Positions 36,064 through 42,469 of a stretch of DNA of 64,000 nucleotides are shown piece by piece; the first letter of the stretch is position 1; every line of letters begins with the position of its first letter. The position numbers were made by a program, and so were the translations under genes. Source of the DNA: Perlabentimonas gracilis. Its GTDB lineage: Bacteria; Bacteroidota; Bacteroidia; Bacteroidales; Tenuifilaceae. Location of the stretch: the NCBI RefSeq assembly GCF_011174675.1, contig NZ_JAANIG010000011.1, positions 50,880 through 114,879 on the forward strand. The letters are read 5' to 3'. Below the pieces are notes generated by a model, which was given only the letters and a program-made list of their open reading frames with translations, had not been told where the DNA came from and searched no databases.

Positions 36064-37431
36064 CTATTTAACAAGTTTTTTAATTGTGCCGTTTGCCTTA
36101 CGCAGCTCGATGTATGCGGTCATATGCTTGCTTAGTGCATCGGCGTAGCTAATTTGCGATTGGATTAGTGACGAGTTGGCGTTGAGCACATCGGACATTG
36201 AGGCCAATCCCTGCTGGTAATTCTCCTCGGTAATTCGGAAAACCTCAGCAGCCAGCTCCATATTCTGGCGTTGGGCATCGATGGTTTGCCTGCTATCGCT
36301 TAGCTTGAGCAGTGCATTTTGGTAGGCCATGGTGAGTGACTGGCCAACGGATTGCTCATCCTCTCTGAGCTTCATCAGCTCAATTTGTGCGCCCTTCAGC
36401 TTGGCGTTCTTCGACATTCCAGCAAAAATCGGAATCCGAAGGTTTAGCCCTACTACTGATGTAGGGTAGGAGTAGCTGTCGTCGCTCCCAAAGAGTTTGT
36501 CGCCAAGTAGGTTGTACTGGTAGTTCACTCCCAGCATAAGCGAGGGCAGCAGCTCGCTTTTAACAGATTTTACCTGCAGATAGCCAATTTTATGCTGTTG
36601 CTGAATTAGCTGAAAGGGGATCAGCTGTGTTAGCTCAAAGCCTTGCAGTTGTGGCATTTCTACCTTTTGCTCAAAGACATCAAGGTCTATTTCTTCAATC
36701 TCAATGGGTTGGTTAATATCCATCCCCATTTGCAGCTTGAGTAGGTTTTTTTGGATATCAATGGCATTTTCGATTGCGCTCTGCTGGGTTGAAAGGTTTA
36801 CACGGTTTACCTTTAGCCTATCTAAATCAACCTTTTTCACAAGCCCATTCTGGTAGTTCGATTCCATGGTTACAAGCATCCTGTCGATTAGTTTGATGCT
36901 CTGCTTGAACTGCTCAGCTGCGTAAGCTGTTGATTGTACCGCATAGAAAATGCTTGCGGTTTGAGCTATAACCTCCTCTTCCTTCGACTCAATGCCTAGT
37001 GTGGCCATGCTTTCGGCAGTTTTTGCAATTTCCAGCGTACTGAAAAGCGTAAAGTTGAGTATTTGCTGGTTAAGCGTTGCGCCCACTCCGGCCGAGTAGT
37101 TGGTGCCCATCTCAATGGTCATGTATTTCGATGCATTGGGATCCTGCATGTTGGGGGGCAGCATGTCGTTCACAAAGTTGGGCATTACAAACTGAGCTTT
37201 TTTCAGATTGTAGTTTAAGCTACCCGAACCACTTATTTGTGGCAGCAGGCTCCCCATAATCTCTCGGCGCGACTCAAAGCTTTTTTCCAGTTCAAGCTTC
37301 GACTTCTTTAGGTTACTGTTGTTCTCCAGCGCATAGTCGATACACCTTTGCAGGTTGAATATTTCCTGAGCTTCAACCTGCAAAGAGGCGAGTACACTCA
37401 GGAATAGTATGATAGCTATTTTGGTTCGCAT
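36064..37431 (-). CDS. TolC family outer membrane efflux channel
   Basis: This 455-residue outer membrane factor has a signal peptide (about 1-21, ending LQVEAQ). Two OEP repeats contain the typical N-terminal phrase FNLQRCIDYALENNSNLKKS. The long helical hairpins (ENYQNGLVKKVDLDRLKVNR and its mirror ENYQQGLASMSDVLNANSSL) form the trans-periplasmic barrel. It is the outer portal of the tripartite pump coded by the next two genes. Confidence 0.94.
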   Translation of the reverse strand: MRTKIAIILFLSVLASLQVEAQEIFNLQRCIDYALENNSNLKKSKLELEKSFESRREIMGSLLPQISGSGSLNYNLKKAQFVMPNFVNDMLPPNMQDPNASKYMTIEMGTNYSAGVGATLNQQILNFTLFSTLEIAKTAESMATLGIESKEEEVIAQTASIFYAVQSTAYAAEQFKQSIKLIDRMLVTMESNYQNGLVKKVDLDRLKVNRVNLSTQQSAIENAIDIQKNLLKLQMGMDINQPIEIEEIDLDVFEQKVEMPQLQGFELTQLIPFQLIQQQHKIGYLQVKSVKSELLPSLMLGVNYQYNLLGDKLFGSDDSYSYPTSVVGLNLRIPIFAGMSKNAKLKGAQIELMKLREDEQSVGQSLTMAYQNALLKLSDSRQTIDAQRQNMELAAEVFRITEENYQQGLASMSDVLNANSSLIQSQISYADALSKHMTAYIELRKANGTIKKLVK

Positions 37432-37449
37432 TATATGGATGGTTTTTGG

Positions 37450-38034
37450 TTACAGAAGTAATCGTCCCTTATCGGTGACCAACCCCTTGAGATGATACTC
37501 AAGGACGGTTTCGAAATAGTTAGAGGTTGAAAAATCGTTATTGCTAAGTACAGAGTGGAAATAGAATCCAAATACCGAATGGCTTATGTACTGGCTAATA
37601 AATGAAACATCGAGCTGCCGATTGTAAATGCCTTCACCAATTCCTTTCTCAATGTTTGCCATCATTCTTTGCTTAAAGAAATCGATATCGGAGGCGTGGC
37701 TTGAGTATACCATATCGGGGTAAAGCCGTTGCATATCGTGAATAAAAAGCGGCGAAAGTTGTATGAAAACTGCCTTTAGCCCTTTGAAACCTTCGCGTAA
37801 ACACTCAATTGCATTCTTTGTCGGGTCGGTTAGCACATCCATCTTCTGGTTCAATTCCGAAAACATGCTTCGCATACAAGCCGAGTGCAGATCCTCCTTT
37901 GAGCTAAAGTGGTTGTATAAAGTTTTTTTTGATATTGACATTTTAACTGCCAAGTCGTCGAGCGAAAGCTTTAACCCTTCCTGCTTGAAGATTTGTATCG
38001 CCTTTTGTATGTACTTGGTTTTAATGCTACTCAT
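37450..38034 (-). CDS. TetR/AcrR family transcriptional regulator of the efflux operon
   Basis: This 194-residue regulator has an N-terminal helix-turn-helix at about 24-45 (LSLDDLAVKMSISKKTLYNH), followed by the TetR FSSKEDL turn. The ligand-binding domain is helical and family-specific. It is the first gene of the operon, 18 bp before the TolC gene, and the palindrome just upstream of it suggests that it represses its own operon. Ligand and response are unknown. Confidence 0.92.
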   Translation of the reverse strand: MSSIKTKYIQKAIQIFKQEGLKLSLDDLAVKMSISKKTLYNHFSSKEDLHSACMRSMFSELNQKMDVLTDPTKNAIECLREGFKGLKAVFIQLSPLFIHDMQRLYPDMVYSSHASDIDFFKQRMMANIEKGIGEGIYNRQLDVSFISQYISHSVFGFYFHSVLSNNDFSTSNYFETVLEYHLKGLVTDKGRLLL

Positions 38035-38040
38035 TGCAAG

Positions 38041-38060
38041 TTGTGTTTTTTATAACACAA
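38041..38060. promoter_or_regulatory. Candidate TetR operator
   Basis: Perfect 7-bp inverted repeat TTGTGTT-N6-AACACAA. It overlaps the start of the tetR -7 element (38058-38065) and lies 7 bp upstream of the tetR ATG, a position suited to autorepression. Confidence 0.55.
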
Positions 38061-38065
38061 AGATA
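38058..38065 (-). promoter_or_regulatory. Candidate -7 element of the efflux operon
   Basis: The minus strand reads TATCTTTG, an exact TAnnTTTG match. It lies 24 bp before the tetR ATG and partly inside the palindrome. Confidence 0.45.
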
Positions 38066-38228
38066 AATACAATAATTACACTATTAACATATAAAAAGTG
38101 AAAATGTTTTAAAATACCAAAGATTTTAATATTGGAATAATAGCTAAAAAGCGCTTTGTTAATAATAGTTTGGTTAACAAGAGTTAATGGGGGGGTGTTG
38201 TAGCGGGTTTAATTTATAAGTTTGACAC

Positions 38229-38428
38229 TAGTGTCCGACTAAGTCTTTTTTAAAATGATAATAATGTAATAGATTTCTCGCTTCGCTCGAAATGACAGGC
38301 TGTTACGCTGTATGGGGTGAGGGGGTGAAGGCGGCGTAGCCGCCTTCACCCCCTCACCCCCTTAGACATCTTGAAAGTACTGTCATTTCGAGCGAAGCGA
38401 GAAATCTATATTTATTAGTCGGTCAGTA
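38229..38428. mobile_element. MITE-like hairpin element, copy 2 (about 200 bp)
   Basis: Almost the same sequence as 21915-22113. It has the same GTGTCCGACTAA and TTAGTCGGTCAG ends flanked by TA, the same AGATTTCTCGCTTCGCTCGA arms, and the same GGGGTGAGGGGGTGAAGGCG hairpin core. Differences are a few substitutions (for example TATGGGG for CAGGGG) and one or two indels. It lies in the tetR/CarboxypepD_reg-like intergenic region and ends 21 bp before the next start codon. Confidence 0.75.
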
Positions 38429-38431
38429 GTA

Positions 38432-38439
38432 TAAATTTG
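38432..38439 (+). promoter_or_regulatory. Candidate -7 element directly after the MITE-like element
   Basis: TAAATTTG matches TAnnTTTG exactly and begins 3 bp beyond the right end of the repeat element. The start codon at 38450 is 10 bp downstream, so the transcript would have almost no leader. Confidence 0.4.
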
Positions 38440-38449
38440 ATTAAAAAAG

Positions 38450-39247
38450 TTGAAATCAGCATATTTAATAGTCCTATTGCTTTTGGCAAGCTATGCAAAC
38501 TCACAGCATAACGATGATAAGGAAGGATGGAAAGCCTTTCAACTACTTGACTCGGTTACGCACCTACCCGTTCCCCACGCCCATATTATGTTACTAGCTA
38601 AAGGGCAGGGTACAATATCGAACGAGAAGGGATTGTTTAGAGTTTCTGCTGGGCGAGCAGATACGCTAATTATTTCGGCAGTTGGATACCAACGATTACA
38701 TTTTAAATGCGATGAGCATATTGAAGGTGCAGGTGAAGTCTATGCTATTTACCTACAGCCCGAGTCATATTCCATTGACTCGGTAGCTATAGTTCGTTAC
38801 AAATCTTACTATAACTTCATAAAGGATGTGGCGACTCGGGAAATCCCCTTAACCGAAGAGGAGCAACGAGTTGAAAAACTCACCCAAGTAATTAACGATG
38901 TGAATACCGACTCGCTTATAATGCCAGTACAATATCCCTATGAGGTACAGTATCTTAAAATTGCGAGCAAAACACTATATTTTGGAGAGGATTGGTACTC
39001 GAAGCAGCGAAAAAAGATAAATCGAAAGATAAGGAGTGATCAAAAAATGAGACCTATTTATGAGATTATATCAGCAGAAGGAATAGAACGTCTAACAGGC
39101 TTACAGCAGGAACAGGCTATTGAGTTCTTGGTGTTTTGTAATTTCTCAAATAGGTTTCTTGAGAATTCAACCGAATACGAGGTGGCCAAAGCTGTGCTCG
39201 AAAAGCTTGAGGAGTATAAGAAAGTTATCGCTGCCCAATCCTACTAA
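38450..39247 (+). CDS. Secreted CarboxypepD_reg-like (CnaB-type) domain protein
   Basis: The only start consistent with the frame is TTG at 38450. A stop codon (TGA at 38438-38440) lies just upstream, and no ATG opens the signal peptide. The product is 265 residues, with a signal peptide KSAYLIVLLLLASYANS. A beta-sandwich of the carboxypeptidase-regulatory-like type at about 27-100 follows (FQLLDSVTHLPVPHAHIMLL, then GTISNEKGLFRV and LIISAVGYQRL). The rest is charged and probably helical. Such proteins occur in the Bacteroidota periplasm or surface, without fixed function. Its 3' end overlaps the convergent PorV-like gene by 23 bp. The MITE-like element abuts the 5' end. Confidence 0.72.
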   Translation: MKSAYLIVLLLLASYANSQHNDDKEGWKAFQLLDSVTHLPVPHAHIMLLAKGQGTISNEKGLFRVSAGRADTLIISAVGYQRLHFKCDEHIEGAGEVYAIYLQPESYSIDSVAIVRYKSYYNFIKDVATREIPLTEEEQRVEKLTQVINDVNTDSLIMPVQYPYEVQYLKIASKTLYFGEDWYSKQRKKINRKIRSDQKMRPIYEIISAEGIERLTGLQQEQAIEFLVFCNFSNRFLENSTEYEVAKAVLEKLEEYKKVIAAQSY

Positions 39248-40304
39248 ATTCCCATTTTAGGCTAAAAATATTTGAGTAGCGCGAGAACCCAACCCTACCC
39301 ACATTGGTTAGGGCATAATCTAAAGATATCCCCCTAAATCGAATCCCAAGGCCTAGGTTTGGTTGCACTATAAGTGCAGTTTTATCGTCGAACTCGGTTA
39401 CCCGTTGTAGGTTGTTTACTCCAGCCCTAACGAATATCAAATCGATATATCCAACCTCAATGCCTACGCGTGGTTCAATGCTGGCAAACGATGTGGTGAG
39501 CGGCGTGTTGCGCTGACCATCGAAGTAGAATACACCGTTAAATTCTGTGGTTAGGTTTATATCATTTGTAATATCAAATGAGCGCGCAACACCCACTGTT
39601 AGCTGTGGTAGGGTTATCTCGAGGCTATTGTTGGGGGCACGGTTAAAGGTGCTGTCGCCAATGGTTATCTCTAGCTCATCGGAATTGAAACTCCAGATAT
39701 TTACAGTTGTGCTCACATCCCTAAAGTTTGCTCCGAATTGCCACCCATTGCGTTGGTACTGGGCAGCCACATCAACACCAAATCCCCAGGCATTGGCAAA
39801 CTTACCCACATTGCGGTATATTATTTTGGCGTTGCCGCCAACGGTAAGCCCTTCGATGGGTAGCCTGCGGGCGTAGGAGAGGAGGAAGGCGTAATCGGCC
39901 ACCGAGAATAGCTTTAGCCTATCGTAGCTGAAGTTACCATCGGAATCAATTAGGTCGGTGGTATTTGGTATATCATCAACCCCAAAGCGAATGGCAGTAA
40001 AAGCAAGGGCCGATAGCGTGTCGGGTTTATGAGCAAAGCCCATATGGTTGTAGCTGGCCATACCGGCAAAGTAGCTGGCGTGCAAGGCGCCCAACTCGTA
40101 GGTGTTTTGTATGCCTGTAAGCCCTGCCGGGTTCCAGTAGGCCGCCTCCACATCGGAGCTGGTGGCCACACCCGTGTTGCCCATAGCCATCCATTTGGCC
40201 CCCACACCGATATTCAGAAAATCGTTGCTGTACTTGGCTGTTTGGGCAAAGGATAGGGCATAGACAAGTTGAATTAAAGCTGTTATGGAGAGAAATCTTT
40301 TCAT
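39225..40304 (-). CDS. PorV/PorQ family outer membrane protein
   Basis: This 359-residue protein has a signal peptide (about 1-20, ending LSFAQ). The N-terminal phrase NDFLNIGVGAKWMAMGNTGV and AAYWNPAGLTGI are the hallmark of the PorV/PorQ (FadL-like) barrel family. In type 9 secretion PorV shuttles cargo and PorQ joins the attachment complex; other members have no known role. The C-terminus ends with strands ISLDYALTNVGRVG and FSLKWEFSRIGQR, as in a beta-barrel. The ATG overlaps the stop codon of the HEPN gene by one base (TAATG), so it is probably translated from the same message. Confidence 0.85.
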   Translation of the reverse strand: MKRFLSITALIQLVYALSFAQTAKYSNDFLNIGVGAKWMAMGNTGVATSSDVEAAYWNPAGLTGIQNTYELGALHASYFAGMASYNHMGFAHKPDTLSALAFTAIRFGVDDIPNTTDLIDSDGNFSYDRLKLFSVADYAFLLSYARRLPIEGLTVGGNAKIIYRNVGKFANAWGFGVDVAAQYQRNGWQFGANFRDVSTTVNIWSFNSDELEITIGDSTFNRAPNNSLEITLPQLTVGVARSFDITNDINLTTEFNGVFYFDGQRNTPLTTSFASIEPRVGIEVGYIDLIFVRAGVNNLQRVTEFDDKTALIVQPNLGLGIRFRGISLDYALTNVGRVGFSRYSNIFSLKWEFSRIGQR

Positions 40305-40699
40305 TAAAAGCAGATTAGCCTTTCAACTACTTCTTTTAAATGTCGTGTTAACTCAACAAAGTAATTAGTTTCGCTATGGCTGGGGATGAAGAAGTCATCT
40401 GGATATCTTATGATTACACCAAATTCGGATAGTTCTTTAAGATCAATATCATTAAATGAATTGTTGTCAACACTGGAACATTCGGCTAAAAGATAATCGA
40501 GATCGTGAGTTCTAGGAAAGTCTACACCTTTATATGTGAGGAAAGCTTTTAGATATTTCTCAACTGCTTGATGAGCGTGAAAGCAAATAGTACTTGAGTA
40601 TTGCTCAATGTTAACCGATGCAAGGTGCTGGCAAACTGCAAAATCCTCGTTAGCCCTAAAAATCCACTTTTCAATATAGTCTTTTATATCTTGGTTCAT
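40304..40699 (-). CDS. HEPN domain protein (HEPN/MNT pair)
   Basis: This 131-residue helical protein has the HEPN core FHAHQAVEKYLKAFLTYKGV at 40-59 and RTHDLDYLL at 63-71. In many HEPN/MNT modules the HEPN partner is a toxin RNase with an Rx4-6H motif. That motif is not seen here: the nearest pair is Arg98 and His108, nine residues apart. Nuclease activity is therefore doubtful, and this may be a variant whose role differs. It overlaps the MNT gene by 4 bp upstream and the PorV-like gene by 1 bp downstream. Confidence 0.85.
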   Translation of the reverse strand: MNQDIKDYIEKWIFRANEDFAVCQHLASVNIEQYSSTICFHAHQAVEKYLKAFLTYKGVDFPRTHDLDYLLAECSSVDNNSFNDIDLKELSEFGVIIRYPDDFFIPSHSETNYFVELTRHLKEVVERLICF

Positions 40700-41004
40700 A
40701 AGGTAACCCCTTCGCGCATAATCATTTTAATAATATGCCCAGGTATCTGTTTTTTACTTTTAAGCTCCTCCTCGCTTTGTATCAAAATATCACTGCGGAT
40801 TCCACTGGCGAGTAACTTTTTTCGAATGGAAGTTCGGACAGAGATTTTTTCACGAATTGATATAGAGTTTGGCACTACAACTAGTAAGTCATAATCGCTT
40901 TGCTCGTCAGCATCGTTTCTGGCGCGTGAGCCAAAAAGTAGTATTCTTGAAAAAGGTATTACTTCCTTAACTTTTTCCTTAACTAGCGTGCTTATAGCAT
41001 CCAT
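40696..41004 (-). CDS. MNT-type nucleotidyltransferase (HEPN/MNT pair)
   Basis: This 102-residue minimal nucleotidyltransferase of the Pol-beta fold carries the full catalytic set. It has GSRARNDADEQSDYDLL at 25-41 with Asp37 and Asp39, and a third carboxylate at Asp72 in SDILI. In characterised pairs the MNT protein AMPylates or otherwise neutralises the HEPN toxin. It is the first gene of the MNT-HEPN-PorV-like run. A -7-like TAACTTTG lies at 41035-41028 on the minus strand, 23 bp before the ATG. Confidence 0.88.
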   Translation of the reverse strand: MDAISTLVKEKVKEVIPFSRILLFGSRARNDADEQSDYDLLVVVPNSISIREKISVRTSIRKKLLASGIRSDILIQSEEELKSKKQIPGHIIKMIMREGVTL

Positions 41005-41027
41005 AACACATCTAAATTAGCTTAGCT

Positions 41028-41035
41028 CAAAGTTA
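41028..41035 (-). promoter_or_regulatory. Candidate -7 element of the MNT-HEPN-PorV-like unit
   Basis: The minus strand reads TAACTTTG, an exact TAnnTTTG match 23 bp upstream of the MNT ATG. It is the only recognisable promoter for the PorV-like gene downstream. Confidence 0.45.
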
Positions 41036-41108
41036 CAACATAATTGCAAAAAGGAGTTGAAAAACAGTTTTGATGACCCGCTTTTTATTATCTGTCTTCC
41101 AAATAACT

Positions 41109-41116
41109 TACATTTG
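41109..41116 (+). promoter_or_regulatory. Candidate -7 element of pssA
   Basis: TACATTTG followed by C matches TAnnTTTG exactly, 30 bp before the pssA ATG. Confidence 0.45.
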
Positions 41117-41146
41117 CCCTAATTATTGCACTAAATCATCGATACT

Positions 41147-41887
41147 ATGAGCCTACCCAATCCGCTAAAGCATATACCCAATACCCTTACGCTAGCCAAT
41201 CTTCTTCTTGGTTGTTTGTCAATTGTCTCAGCGTTTGAGGGTAGTCTGCTGTTGGCCGCATACCTAATTATTATTGCTACTGTTTTCGATTTTCTCGATG
41301 GGTTCTCGGCACGCCTGCTCAAGGCATACTCGCCTATGGGTAAAGAACTCGATTCGCTCTCCGACTTGGTTAGCTTTGGCGTGGCGCCATCGGTAATTGT
41401 TTTTCATCTTTTAATAGATGCTTTGGGTGATAGTGCTGCAGGTGGCTTTACAGGTGGGCAGGCTCTGCTTGTTATACCCTTTTTAATTGCTCTTTTCTCG
41501 GCGCTCCGTTTGGCCAAATTTAATATCGATACACGGCAAACCACCTCGTTTATTGGGCTGCCTACCCCAGCCAATGCTCTTTTTATTGTTGGTATTGTGC
41601 TTGGATTAAACAGTTCACGTAGTGATTGGTTTGGGTATTTTACCAACTCGCCAGTAGCAATAATCGTTATGGTACTAGTGCTGTCGGCGTTGTTGGTGTC
41701 ACCAATTCCTATGTTTTCGCTAAAGATTAAGCGAGGTTATTATAAAGATACTTGGCGGCAACAAGTTCTGTTTTTTGTGTCAGTACCAACCATTATTTTT
41801 TTCAGACAGGCCTCATTGTCTATTGTTATGCTGATATACATACTGCTGTCGGTATTAACATGGCGGAAAACCTCCGCAGAGAGTTAG
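41147..41887 (+). CDS. pssA: CDP-diacylglycerol-serine O-phosphatidyltransferase
   Basis: This 246-residue integral membrane enzyme makes phosphatidylserine, the precursor of phosphatidylethanolamine. The CDP-alcohol phosphotransferase motif DG-x2-AR-x8-G-x3-D-x3-D is fully present: Asp51-Gly52, Ala55-Arg56, Gly65, Asp69, Asp73. Six to eight membrane segments fill the rest. The N-terminal phrase HIPNTLTLANLLLGCLSI is typical of the Bacillus-type PssA family. It has its own promoter-like element and a bidirectional terminator. Confidence 0.93.
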   Translation: MSLPNPLKHIPNTLTLANLLLGCLSIVSAFEGSLLLAAYLIIIATVFDFLDGFSARLLKAYSPMGKELDSLSDLVSFGVAPSVIVFHLLIDALGDSAAGGFTGGQALLVIPFLIALFSALRLAKFNIDTRQTTSFIGLPTPANALFIVGIVLGLNSSRSDWFGYFTNSPVAIIVMVLVLSALLVSPIPMFSLKIKRGYYKDTWRQQVLFFVSVPTIIFFRQASLSIVMLIYILLSVLTWRKTSAES

Positions 41888-41909
41888 GTTTTAGATGATG
41901 TTGTTATAA

Positions 41910-41948
41910 AAATAAGCGATGCAGAGACAATCCCTGCATCGCTTATTT
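41910..41948. terminator. Bidirectional terminator between pssA and the T9SS cargo gene
   Basis: A 15-bp perfect stem, AAATAAGCGATGCAG (41910-41924) and CTGCATCGCTTATTT (41934-41948), with a 9-nt loop. A/T at both stem feet allows use on either strand. Convergent genes end on both sides. Confidence 0.85.
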
Positions 41949-41969
41949 GTAGACTTGGATGGCCGAATA

Positions 41970-42449
41970 TTAATTTTTAACCACCCTCAGAGTTTTTAAT
42001 TCCTGCCCATTCTGCATAATGCGGATAAAGTATATGGCAGAACCCATTTCGTTGAACTGAACTTGGGTTGGGCTCTCGATAATTTCACCACTTTTTACTG
42101 CCCGACCATTTATATCGAATACTGCATAGTGCATATTGGTGATCTCACCAATAATTTCGATGTTTATGTAATCATGCGTAGGGTTTGGGTAGGCCGAGAT
42201 GGTAACATCAAGGTTTGGGGTTTCCTTTACCGATGTTAGCCCCAGCCTGCCTTGCTGGAATCCCTGTGTGATGATGTAGTCACCAGCTTTTAGGGTTTCC
42301 GTAGCCACCTCGCCAAGGCTCCAGCTGATGGAGCCAGCGGAGCCCTGGTGGTATGCACCACCAGAGACCACTGCTTGAAGCTCTTGCGCCCAAATTATAT
42401 GTGGCATTGTTAATAGGCTGAGTAAAATAATTACTATTTGCTTAAGCAT
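41970..42449 (-). CDS. Short T9SS type A sorting domain protein
   Basis: This 159-residue exported protein has a signal peptide (about 1-21) and a small N-terminal region LQAVVSGGAYHQGSAGSISW with the GFQQG end. The C-terminal type A sorting domain covers about 80-159: it has the YPNP motif at 87-90, IEIIGEITNMHYAVFDINGR and the terminal strand ELKTLRVVKN. Type 9 secretion should carry it across the outer membrane and anchor it to the surface or release it. It follows the repeat protein gene by 20 bp and looks co-transcribed. The cargo part is tiny, so the protein may be mostly an anchor or partner. Confidence 0.88.
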   Translation of the reverse strand: MLKQIVIILLSLLTMPHIIWAQELQAVVSGGAYHQGSAGSISWSLGEVATETLKAGDYIITQGFQQGRLGLTSVKETPNLDVTISAYPNPTHDYINIEIIGEITNMHYAVFDINGRAVKSGEIIESPTQVQFNEMGSAIYFIRIMQNGQELKTLRVVKN

Positions 42450-42469
42450 ACTAATGTGGTTTTTTTGTT

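Larger units (their letters stand above)
38035..38449. other. Intergenic region with efflux promoter/operator and MITE-like element
   Basis: 415 bp between the divergent tetR and CarboxypepD_reg-like genes. It contains the candidate TetR operator (38041-38060), the overlapping tetR -7 element, an A/T-rich stretch to about 38220 with a GGGGGGG run near 38190, the MITE-like element (38229-38428), and a -7-like TAAATTTG at 38432-38439. Confidence 0.6.
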
